Part shown: positions 4,725 to 9,640 of the stretch, one piece after another
How positions within the stretch are numbered: position 1 is the stretch's first letter
Layout: each line of letters opens with the position of its first letter
Origin: Streptomyces sp. NRRL F-6131
GTDB taxonomy: Bacteria > Actinomycetota > Actinomycetes > Streptomycetales > Streptomycetaceae
Length of the DNA stretch: 9,640 bases
Direction: 5' to 3'
Assembly: GCA_000719695.1 (NCBI GenBank)
Contig: JOHN01000119.1
Span: 1 to 9,640, forward strand
Position numbers and translations under genes: made by a program
The notes under the pieces: model-generated
What the model saw: the letters and a program-made list of their open reading frames with translations, nothing else
Told to the model about the DNA's origin: nothing
The model's database searches: none

Positions 4725-7700
4725 TCACCGGCTGGCGGTGCGGAAGAGCCAGTGGAGGCGGGCGGTGCCGGTGCCGGGGCGGGTGATGGTGACCGTGTCG
4801 ACCGTGGTGCTGCGGGTCAGGTCGAGGTGCTCGTAGGGGCTGGAGAAGTTGGCCAGGAGCGTTCCGTTCGGACCGTCGTCGGTGCGGCACCACAGGTAGC
4901 CGTCGTCGTTGGGGCGGAAGGCGCCCATGGTGACGGAGTCGCCGTTCTGCGGGAGACCCGGGTGGGCGGTCGTCGAGTTGACGTACTGGTTGCCCAGGAC
5001 CAGGTAGGCGCAGTTGGAGGAACTCCCGCTGGGCCCGGCCGAGATGGTGCTGAACTGCTGGTTGGACCCGTGCGCGTCGGGGGCCAGGAAGACCGGGTAG
5101 GGCGCCGTCTCCAGGTCGTCCACGGTGAGGGCCGGGGCGGAGCCGCCGGCGTCGGTGGCGACGATCTCGGTGAGGTTGGTGCCCTCCAGGACGTCCTGGA
5201 GGAACCAGCGCTGGTTGGCCGAGCCGTCCCAGTCCCGGGCCACGATGCCCAGGCCCGGGCCGAGGTCCGTCAGGAACTGGCGGGTGACGCGGTTGACCAG
5301 GGTGTAGGTGCCGTCGCCCTGGTAGGCCGGTGCCCAGAGCTGGTCCAGTGCCGCGCTCGCCCACAGCACCGTCCGCGCGTCGCGGGCGCCGCCCTCCTGG
5401 CCCAGGTAGCGGCCGGCGAACGGCCCGTGCGGGTGGAACAGTCGGAAGTAGCCGGGGTGTTCGGGGTCCTCGGAGAGGCTGAACACCTGCGACGAGGGGT
5501 CGCGGCGGTTGATCGGCTGGTCGACGACGGCGTGGTCGGTCCGGCCGGCCGGTCCGGCCACGTTGGTGGTGGCGGCGTTGCGCAGGAACACCTGGTTCGG
5601 CCTGGGCGGTTCCGCCAGCGGTCCGGAGGTCGGCGCGTTGGGCAGGTTGCCGAGGTCGAACAGGACCGGATAGTGGTCCGATGCGTCCAGGCCGGGCCGC
5701 TGGACGCCGGTGACGGAGACCCTCGCCTGGGCGGTGGGCAGGACGGCGTAGTCCAGGACCCTCCGGGTGCCGTTGGCGATCCGGTCCACCGGGTGGGTGG
5801 GCTGGATCGGGGCCTGGACGGTGAACGTGTTGCCGACCGCGGCCTGCAGGTTGTCCGGAGCGCGGTTCCAGTCGCCCAGGGCGATCCAGGGCAGGCCGGT
5901 GGTGCGCTGCTGCTCCTGGATGTTGAGCAGGAGCTGCGGGTCGTCGCTCCCGGAGCTCCCGGAGCTGCCGTGCACCGAGTAGTAGACGACACCGTCGACG
6001 TTGATGCCGAGCGCGGGCCGGGAGTCCCAGGTGTTGCCGATGAGGCCCTCGCGGGTGGTGAACACGCCGTCCCGGGCGACCTGGGTCCGGCTGAAGACGG
6101 CCACGTTGACCCGGCCGTAGTCCTGGAGGCGGTTGGTGTCCGTGTGGATCCAGTAGAGGAAGCCGGTCGGCCGGCTCGCGCTCCCGATCCGGTACTCCCG
6201 GACCGGGACGACGAAGCCCCGGTTGTCGACCCACTGGGTGTTGGCGGTGTTGATCTCCTGGAGGAAGGTCGCGCCGCGCGGCGGGGCACCCGCCTCCTGC
6301 ATGGCGATGATGTCGGCCCGGCCGTCCAGCAGGCCGCGCCCGTACAGCCGGGGCAGGTCGTTGCTGTACCGGCTGCCGTTGTTCTCCGGGGTCTCGCCGC
6401 CCTGCATGTTCCAGGTGGCGATCCTCCGGGTGTGGTTGTCGCGCGGGTCGAGTCCGCCGGTGTCCCGCAGGAACAGCGACGGGCGCTTGCCGACGTCGAC
6501 GGGCACGACGCCCTGGCCGCGGAAGTCCAGGGTCTCCCGGCCGGTCCAGTCCGGGATCGCCAGGCCGCCCTGGCTCAGTGCCCGGAACCGGCTCGGGGCG
6601 TCGTTGGCGGAGCCGAACGCGAAGGCCGTGCCGCTCTGCGTGCCGTACGGTCCGTAGGGTTCGAACGGCCCGCCCGGCGTCGCCTGCTTGAGCATGATGT
6701 TGTCGTGGAAGACGTTCTGCGGGCCCGAGGAGCCGGACCACTTGACCGCCTTGGGGCCGGCCGCCCACCAGATCGGGTACCACGTCCCCTCGTCGATCTC
6801 GCCGCCCTCGCCGCCGCAGTTGGTCGAGCAGTTGCCCGAGCGGTGCTCGTAGGGGACCCGCAGGGTGTTCTGCTCGAAGAGGTTCTTGTTCTCCCAGCCG
6901 CCGTGCAGGTTGAGGTCGGAGTCGAGGTCGTTGCGGAAGGCGACGTTGCCGCTGGCCGACCACTGGAAGGTGAAGTGCCGCAGGTTGCGGCTGAGGTTGT
7001 AGGCGTACAGCGAGTCCCAGACGCGGCTGCCGCGCAGGTAGCCGTTGCCGCCCTTGCCCTTGTTCCAGGCGCCGTCGAAGCTGTTGCGCTCGATCTGGAG
7101 GTTGCGGACGTCCTCGGTGACGATCGGGTGCGAGCCGGTCATCTCGGCCTTCAGCCCGCGCGCCCAGTCGTTGGCGGCCCACTTGAAGACGATGCCGTGC
7201 ATGGCGTACTCGGGCGCCATGTTGCCGTAGTTGTGCACGGCCTGGGCGGGGGTCAGGTCGTAGCTGCCGCCGCCGAGCCTGGGGAGGCCGGTCATGTCCT
7301 GGGTGAAGGCGAAGTCCTCGAAGCCGACGCCCTCGACCACCTTCAGCGGGGTGACCTTGCTGGCGTACGGCTTGTCACCGAGCGCGGGGGAGCCGTCCGA
7401 GGTGGAGTCGACCGGGACGTCCCACTCCAGCGGGCGGTCCAGGGTGACGGTCTTCGCGGCGGCGTCGACCGCGTTGACCCGGAACATCTGCTGCCGCATG
7501 TGCAGGTTGTCCATCTGGCTGCGGTCGGAGACGCCCTGCTGCTCGTAGAACTTGACGCTGTTGGCCGCGCCGACCCAGACGTAGCCGCCGGGCGAGAACT
7601 TCTTCATGTCGGCCTTGGCGTCCAGCTGCACGAGGTTCTGGCCCTGCCGGGCCGCCCAGCCGGGGTCGGTGGCCGGGGCGGCCACCTTGATGCCGGAGGC

Positions 7701-8438
7701 CCAGTGCTGGTTGACGCTGCCCTCGAAGATGTCCTTGCGGTTCGCCGGGGCCGCTGCCCAGTCGTCCTGGTAGCGCTCGGCGATGTCCCGGGTCTGGACG
7801 CGGAACAGCCCGCGGCCGGGCCAGATCCAGCCGCCGGTGCCGACGTCGCTGCCGCTGCCGGCCTTCATGGCGTCCTGGTCCCAGCGGCCGTTGACCAGGG
7901 TGTCGTAGCGGGTGTTGACGTCGGGGCGGAACACCAGCCGGGTGCCGCCGTCGCCGGAGCCCTGTCCGCGCAGGACGAGGTAGTCGGCGTCCACGTAGAT
8001 CTGGCGGGAGAGGTCGATCCGGCCCGCGGGCAGCGAGATCAGCGACAGCCGGTCGAAGCCGGCGCCCGGCGAGCAGGCGGCCTTGACGTCGTCGATCGCG
8101 CGCTGCAGCCCGGTGGTGTCGTCGGCGCCGTCGTTCGGGCGGACCGCGTACTGGGAGGCGAGCCGGTCGGGGGTGATCCGGCAGGCGGCGTCGTCGGTCA
8201 GGCTGCCGTCGCCGGGCAGCGGTGCGCCGCCGCGGTAGCCCACCCGGGACCAGTCCGGCATGCCCGGGACCGAGCCCGTCCGGTTGGCGTGGCCCAGGTC
8301 GGGGCCCTCCGCGCCGGGGCCGGCCGTCACGGTGGCGACGGGGGCCGCGGTGGCGGGGGCGGTGGCGGAGAGCGCGGGGAGGGTGAGGGGGAGCAACAGG
8401 CCGGCGAGCAGCGCGGCGGCCGGTCGTAGGCGTTTCAT
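4725..8438 (-). CDS. secreted multidomain protein: beta-helix + CdtB-like nuclease + ricin-type lectin
   Basis: A 1237-residue exported protein. Residues 1-31 are a signal peptide (MKRLR, Leu/Ala core, cleavage near ATA-AP). Residues about 95-660 are a pectate-lyase-like right-handed beta-helix, about 671-930 a CdtB-type endonuclease/phosphatase domain with all expected catalytic residues, about 945-1081 a ricin-type beta-trefoil, and 1082-1237 a further beta-rich segment; each is detailed separately. There is no membrane anchor or sortase signal, so it is probably released. The six cysteines (86, 122, 537, 541, 1143, 1184) fit disulfides. The ATG at 8438 has GAGG 7-10 bases upstream and begins the signal peptide. 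Its role could be an extracellular DNase acting on DNA in polysaccharide matrices, or a lectin-guided genotoxin against eukaryotes. Enzyme class is well supported; the biological role is inference. Confidence 0.9.
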   Translation of the reverse strand: MKRLRPAAALLAGLLLPLTLPALSATAPATAAPVATVTAGPGAEGPDLGHANRTGSVPGMPDWSRVGYRGGAPLPGDGSLTDDAACRITPDRLASQYAVRPNDGADDTTGLQRAIDDVKAACSPGAGFDRLSLISLPAGRIDLSRQIYVDADYLVLRGQGSGDGGTRLVFRPDVNTRYDTLVNGRWDQDAMKAGSGSDVGTGGWIWPGRGLFRVQTRDIAERYQDDWAAAPANRKDIFEGSVNQHWASGIKVAAPATDPGWAARQGQNLVQLDAKADMKKFSPGGYVWVGAANSVKFYEQQGVSDRSQMDNLHMRQQMFRVNAVDAAAKTVTLDRPLEWDVPVDSTSDGSPALGDKPYASKVTPLKVVEGVGFEDFAFTQDMTGLPRLGGGSYDLTPAQAVHNYGNMAPEYAMHGIVFKWAANDWARGLKAEMTGSHPIVTEDVRNLQIERNSFDGAWNKGKGGNGYLRGSRVWDSLYAYNLSRNLRHFTFQWSASGNVAFRNDLDSDLNLHGGWENKNLFEQNTLRVPYEHRSGNCSTNCGGEGGEIDEGTWYPIWWAAGPKAVKWSGSSGPQNVFHDNIMLKQATPGGPFEPYGPYGTQSGTAFAFGSANDAPSRFRALSQGGLAIPDWTGRETLDFRGQGVVPVDVGKRPSLFLRDTGGLDPRDNHTRRIATWNMQGGETPENNGSRYSNDLPRLYGRGLLDGRADIIAMQEAGAPPRGATFLQEINTANTQWVDNRGFVVPVREYRIGSASRPTGFLYWIHTDTNRLQDYGRVNVAVFSRTQVARDGVFTTREGLIGNTWDSRPALGINVDGVVYYSVHGSSGSSGSDDPQLLLNIQEQQRTTGLPWIALGDWNRAPDNLQAAVGNTFTVQAPIQPTHPVDRIANGTRRVLDYAVLPTAQARVSVTGVQRPGLDASDHYPVLFDLGNLPNAPTSGPLAEPPRPNQVFLRNAATTNVAGPAGRTDHAVVDQPINRRDPSSQVFSLSEDPEHPGYFRLFHPHGPFAGRYLGQEGGARDARTVLWASAALDQLWAPAYQGDGTYTLVNRVTRQFLTDLGPGLGIVARDWDGSANQRWFLQDVLEGTNLTEIVATDAGGSAPALTVDDLETAPYPVFLAPDAHGSNQQFSTISAGPSGSSSNCAYLVLGNQYVNSTTAHPGLPQNGDSVTMGAFRPNDDGYLWCRTDDGPNGTLLANFSSPYEHLDLTRSTTVDTVTITRPGTGTARLHWLFRTASR
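4728..5195 (-). other. C-terminal beta-rich segment of the fusion protein (residues 1082-1237)
   Basis: The 156 residues are not assigned with confidence. Strand-like segments and the spaced motifs SNQQFSTIS (1125-1133), DDGYLWC (1178-1184) and LHWLF (1228-1232) suggest a second, diverged beta-trefoil. Cys1143 and Cys1184 could form one disulfide. There is no repeat of a known sorting or secretion signal. A second sugar-binding head is my best guess. Confidence 0.45.
5196..5606 (-). other. ricin-type beta-trefoil of the fusion protein (residues ~945-1081)
   Basis: Three repeats of about 40-50 residues end in QxF/QxW-like cores: SSQVFSL (982-988), LDQLWAPAY (1031-1039) and NQRWFL (1075-1080). 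Each is preceded by a strand-turn with Gly, such as RYLGQEGG and QFLTDLGPG. This is the pattern of carbohydrate-binding ricin B domains, the same fold as CdtA and CdtC. It directly follows the CdtB-like domain after a Pro-rich linker (931-947). Confidence 0.75.
5649..6428 (-). other. CdtB-like nuclease domain of the fusion protein (residues ~671-930)
   Basis: The motifs follow CdtB order from end to end: ATWNMQGG (674-681, metal-site Asn677), IIAMQEAG (710-717, Glu715), ASRPTGFLYW, GRVNVAVFSR, SRPALGI (Arg807), SVHG (catalytic His823), GDWNRAP (855-861, Asp856 and Asn858), PTHP followed by LDYAVL (Asp896), and SDHYPVLF (920-927, Asp921-His922). NMQG, QEAG, SRPxxGI and GDxNRxP distinguish CdtB from neutral sphingomyelinases and ExeM/NucH-type nucleases in the same fold superfamily. 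CdtB enzymes cleave DNA, and some dephosphorylate PIP3. Length equals a complete CdtB, and nothing essential appears to be missing. Confidence 0.9.
6459..8156 (-). other. beta-helix domain of the fusion protein (residues ~95-660)
   Basis: It opens with the hallmark of pectate-lyase-superfamily helices: AVRPNDGADDTTGLQRAID (98-116), then LPAGRIDLSRQIYV and LVLRGQG. Later rungs show Asn-rich turns and short strands (DVRNLQIERNSFDGAWN, GNVAFRNDLDSDLNL, NKNLFEQNTLRV, QNVFHDNIML). Segments around 200-345 look like an inserted or flanking beta domain rather than regular rungs. Cys537 and Cys541 lie in a Gly-rich loop. Family members bind or cleave polysaccharides, but I cannot identify a catalytic lyase triad, so it may be a binding or targeting module. 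Confidence 0.75.
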
Positions 8439-8466
8439 CGGACCTCGTTCCGAGTCGTGGTGATGT

Positions 8467-8493
8467 TCCCGGTCCGGGGAGACGAGACCGGGA
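8467..8493. promoter_or_regulatory. inverted repeat upstream of the CdtB-like fusion gene
   Basis: Perfect 8-bp arms TCCCGGTC (8467-8474) and GACCGGGA (8486-8493) are separated by 11 bp, 29-55 bases upstream of the start codon on the minus strand. The centre-to-centre distance of the arms (about 19 bp) suits a dimeric regulator; a leader hairpin is equally possible. No promoter hexamers were recognised with confidence in this gap. Confidence 0.4.
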
Positions 8494-8505
8494 GACCGCA
8501 CCGGA

Positions 8506-8538
8506 ACGCCCCCGGCACCGTGCGGGGTGCGGGGGCGT
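8506..8538 (-). terminator. probable terminator of the I36-like gene
   Basis: A 13-bp GC-rich stem with one bulged G and a 6-nt loop begins 31 bases past the stop codon of the I36-like gene on the minus strand. Arms: ACGCCCCCG plus CACC, and GGTGCGGGGGCGT. It argues that the fusion gene downstream has its own promoter or depends on read-through. Confidence 0.6.
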
Positions 8539-8569
8539 CGGGGCGAGCGGCGCCGGTGCGCCGGTGCCG

Positions 8570-9019
8570 TCACGGGCAGTAGAAGCGCAGGCCGGAGATC
8601 CGGTCGTTGAGGTAGGCGTGGTTGGTGCTCGCGTCGTAGTCGCCCTTGGTGCCCCAGCTCCAGGAGGAGGCGAAGTCGATCTGGGACGGGTGCAGCTCGC
8701 CGTACGGGTCGTCCCAGAACTCGATCTGGCACTGGGAGTTGTTGATCCAGGACGACACCTGGTCGTTGGCGAGGTCGCCGTTGAGGAAGTGCACCTTGGT
8801 GAGGCGCACGATCTCGTTGTGGCCGCCGGCCGCGGGCGGTACGACGATCGCCTTGGAACCCAAGCCGCCGCCGTTCTGGTAGAGGCAGAGCGCCCATGCC
8901 GGGCAGCCGTCGTACGGGGGGTTGGCCGCGGACGCGGGCGTCGCCGTGAGGAGCATCACCGCTCCGGCGACCGCGCCCGCGACAACGGTGGCAGCCGACT
9001 TGAACGATTTCAGGGCCAC
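8570..9019 (-). CDS. secreted peptidase-inhibitor I36-like (crystallin-fold) protein
   Basis: A 149-residue exported protein. The signal peptide is about residues 1-31 (MALKSFK, Ala/Val/Leu core, TPASA before Ala32). The mature 118 residues resemble peptidase inhibitor family I36, the Streptomyces metalloproteinase inhibitor (SMPI) type with a single-domain beta/gamma-crystallin fold. CPAWALCLYQNGG (39-51) is the typical opening, with four cysteines (39, 45, 97, 148) for two disulfides. NDQVSS (85-90) fits the crystallin calcium motif; the second copy, NDRISG (138-143), has lost its last Ser. Many actinomycete members have unproven inhibitor activity, so function is tentative. The start is GTG at 9019, chosen because it gives the lysine-bearing signal peptide; the Shine-Dalgarno match (GGAAAGCGAG) is modest. 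It is co-directional with the CdtB-like fusion gene, 131 bp downstream, with a hairpin between. Confidence 0.82.
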   Translation of the reverse strand: MALKSFKSAATVVAGAVAGAVMLLTATPASAANPPYDGCPAWALCLYQNGGGLGSKAIVVPPAAGGHNEIVRLTKVHFLNGDLANDQVSSWINNSQCQIEFWDDPYGELHPSQIDFASSWSWGTKGDYDASTNHAYLNDRISGLRFYCP

Positions 9020-9082
9020 GGTGGGACTCGCTTTCCAGGACCGCCCGCGTCTTCGACCCGGGCTGGGTGACAGTGCTCATCG

Positions 9083-9110
9083 GCGGCGGACCCCGGTCCG
9101 GGTCCGCCGC
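9083..9110 (-). terminator. possible terminator of the agmatine deiminase gene
   Basis: A perfect 11-bp stem, GCGGCGGACCC (9083-9093) and GGGTCCGCCGC (9100-9110), with a 6-nt loop. It lies 131 bases past the agmatine deiminase stop and 64-91 bases before the I36-like start on the minus strand. It could instead form in the leader of the I36-like mRNA and affect its expression. Confidence 0.45.
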
Positions 9111-9146
9111 ACGATCAGCCTCCGGCAGCGGGCCCTGCGGGGGCAT

Positions 9147-9160
9147 CAGTCATCTGACTG
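9147..9160. promoter_or_regulatory. CAGTCA-TC-TGACTG palindrome
   Basis: A perfect 6-bp inverted repeat with a 2-bp centre, 128-141 bp upstream of the I36-like start codon, in the part of the gap where its promoter should be. It is less GC-rich than its surroundings, as regulator sites here often are. It may be an operator. Confidence 0.4.
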
Positions 9161-9186
9161 CACAGTCCGTTCGCTCCCGATCGATG

Positions 9187-9213
9187 CCTGGTGCTCCTGG
9201 TTCTCCTGGTGCG
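9187..9213. repeat. three tandem 9-bp repeats
   Basis: Units CCTGGTGCT, CCTGGTTCT and CCTGGTGCG lie head to tail between the agmatine deiminase stop and the I36-like promoter region. On the minus strand they give three ACCAGG units with Shine-Dalgarno-like AGGAG, but no gene follows them. Function unknown. Confidence 0.6.
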
Positions 9214-9241
9214 CGGTGGGGGCGGAGGGGACGGGGAGGCG

Positions 9242-9640
9242 TCACCGGCCGACGGCGGGGATGTCGTGGGTGGCGCAGTGGATGCCCCCGCCGCCGCCGG
9301 CGACGGTGTCGATCTGGAGCGGGACGATCTCCCGGCCGGGGAAGTGCTCCCGGAAGACGTCCTGGGCGTGGTCGTCGGCCCGCGGGTCGCCGAACAGCGG
9401 GAGGTAGACGCCCTTGTTGCCGATGTAGAAGTTCATGTAGGAGGAGGCGAAGGCGTCGCCGCGCCCGGTGATCTTCTCGGGGTCGGGCTGCTGGAGTTCG
9501 ACGACCTTGAGCCGGGCGCCGGTGGCGTCGGTGGCCTCGGCGAGTACGGAGCGGGCTTGGTCGGCGGAGCGGGACCAGACGTCGGGCGGGGTGCCGGGGT
9601 GGGCCTTGTCGAGGAGGACGACGCCGGGGGCGGCGAAGCG
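9242..9640 (-). CDS. aguA: agmatine deiminase, C-terminal 132 residues (cut by window end)
   Basis: The visible frame is open to the window edge and encodes the C-terminal third of an agmatine deiminase / bacterial peptidylarginine-deiminase-family enzyme. Such enzymes hydrolyse agmatine to N-carbamoylputrescine and ammonia in the cytosol, on the route from arginine to putrescine. Recognisable parts are SSYMNFYIGNKGVYLPLFGD (67-86 of the visible part), REIVPLQIDT, and the active-site loop GGGGGIHCATHD with catalytic Cys122 of the visible part. The His-Cys of this loop is intact and the C-terminus has normal length, so nothing suggests a pseudogene. The start and the first catalytic motifs lie outside the window. 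A peptidylarginine-type substrate cannot be fully excluded, but GGGGIHC followed by T strongly favours agmatine deiminase. Confidence 0.9.
   Translation of the reverse strand, partial: RFAAPGVVLLDKAHPGTPPDVWSRSADQARSVLAEATDATGARLKVVELQQPDPEKITGRGDAFASSYMNFYIGNKGVYLPLFGDPRADDHAQDVFREHFPGREIVPLQIDTVAGGGGGIHCATHDIPAVGR

Noticed and set aside
5649..6428. Neutral sphingomyelinase or ExeM/NucH-type nuclease as the identity of the central domain
   Set aside because: The same fold superfamily, but NMQG, QEAG, SRPALGI, GDWNRAP and SDHYPV in this order fit CdtB better.
3177..8429. A plus-strand open frame of 1750 codons antisense to the CdtB-like fusion gene and crossing the LysR gene
   Set aside because: It is a GC-rich shadow: its product is Val/Gly/Ala/Arg-rich low complexity without domains, and it opposes two genes with clear motifs and G/C third-position codon bias.
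4725..9146. N-terminal extension of the CdtB-like protein to a start at 9146 (1473 codons)
   Set aside because: The added part overlaps the I36-like gene in another frame, is Arg/Pro-rich shadow sequence and would bury a good signal peptide. The ATG at 8438 has both a ribosome binding site and a signal peptide.
9115..9153. 12-codon minus-strand peptide beginning MTDAPAG upstream of the I36-like gene
   Set aside because: No convincing ribosome binding site, and its start lies inside the TGACTG palindrome; too short to support from sequence alone.

Overview
The window is very GC-rich, with G or C in most third codon positions. Together with the Streptomyces-type 5S rRNA tail at its left end, leaderless and GTG starts, Ala-rich signal peptides and hairpin terminators lacking U-tracts, this points to a Streptomyces or close relative (Kitasatospora-like) chromosome. 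I see no insertion sequence, integrase, tRNA, CRISPR array or phage gene.

Layout from left to right. Positions 1-53 are the 3' end of a 5S rRNA, so a ribosomal RNA operon lies to the left; a perfect 17-bp hairpin (65-101) ends it. A small secreted Gly/Asn-rich repeat protein of unknown function (119-463, minus) converges on it. A 345-bp gap follows, carrying a five-copy 9-bp tandem repeat. Then comes a divergent pair: a classical short-chain dehydrogenase (809-1546, minus) and a TetR-type repressor (1712-2284, plus), sharing a 165-bp region with two related palindromes that look like the repressor's operators. A second enzyme/regulator pair follows: an iron-dependent alcohol dehydrogenase (2327-3487, minus) and a divergent LysR-type regulator (3625-4632, plus) that appears to be transcribed without a leader. 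A perfect 44-bp palindrome (4662-4705) separates this gene from what follows.

The most striking gene is a 1237-residue secreted protein (4725-8438, minus). It joins a signal peptide, a large pectate-lyase-like right-handed beta-helix, a complete domain resembling CdtB (the nuclease subunit of cytolethal distending toxin and typhoid toxin) with its catalytic residues intact, a ricin-type beta-trefoil and a further cysteine-containing beta-rich C-terminus. In known CDTs the CdtB nuclease and the ricin-like CdtA/CdtC lectins are separate subunits; here nuclease and lectin lie in one chain behind a beta-helix. Upstream on the same strand is a secreted four-cysteine crystallin-fold protein of the peptidase inhibitor I36 type (8570-9019). 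At the right edge is the C-terminal part of an agmatine deiminase (9242-9640, minus), cut by the window end.

The dehydrogenase/TetR and alcohol dehydrogenase/LysR pairs look like two independent, locally controlled redox modules. The secreted inhibitor-like protein and the CdtB-like fusion may form an extracellular pair, but only co-orientation and a 131-bp spacing support that, and a hairpin lies between them.
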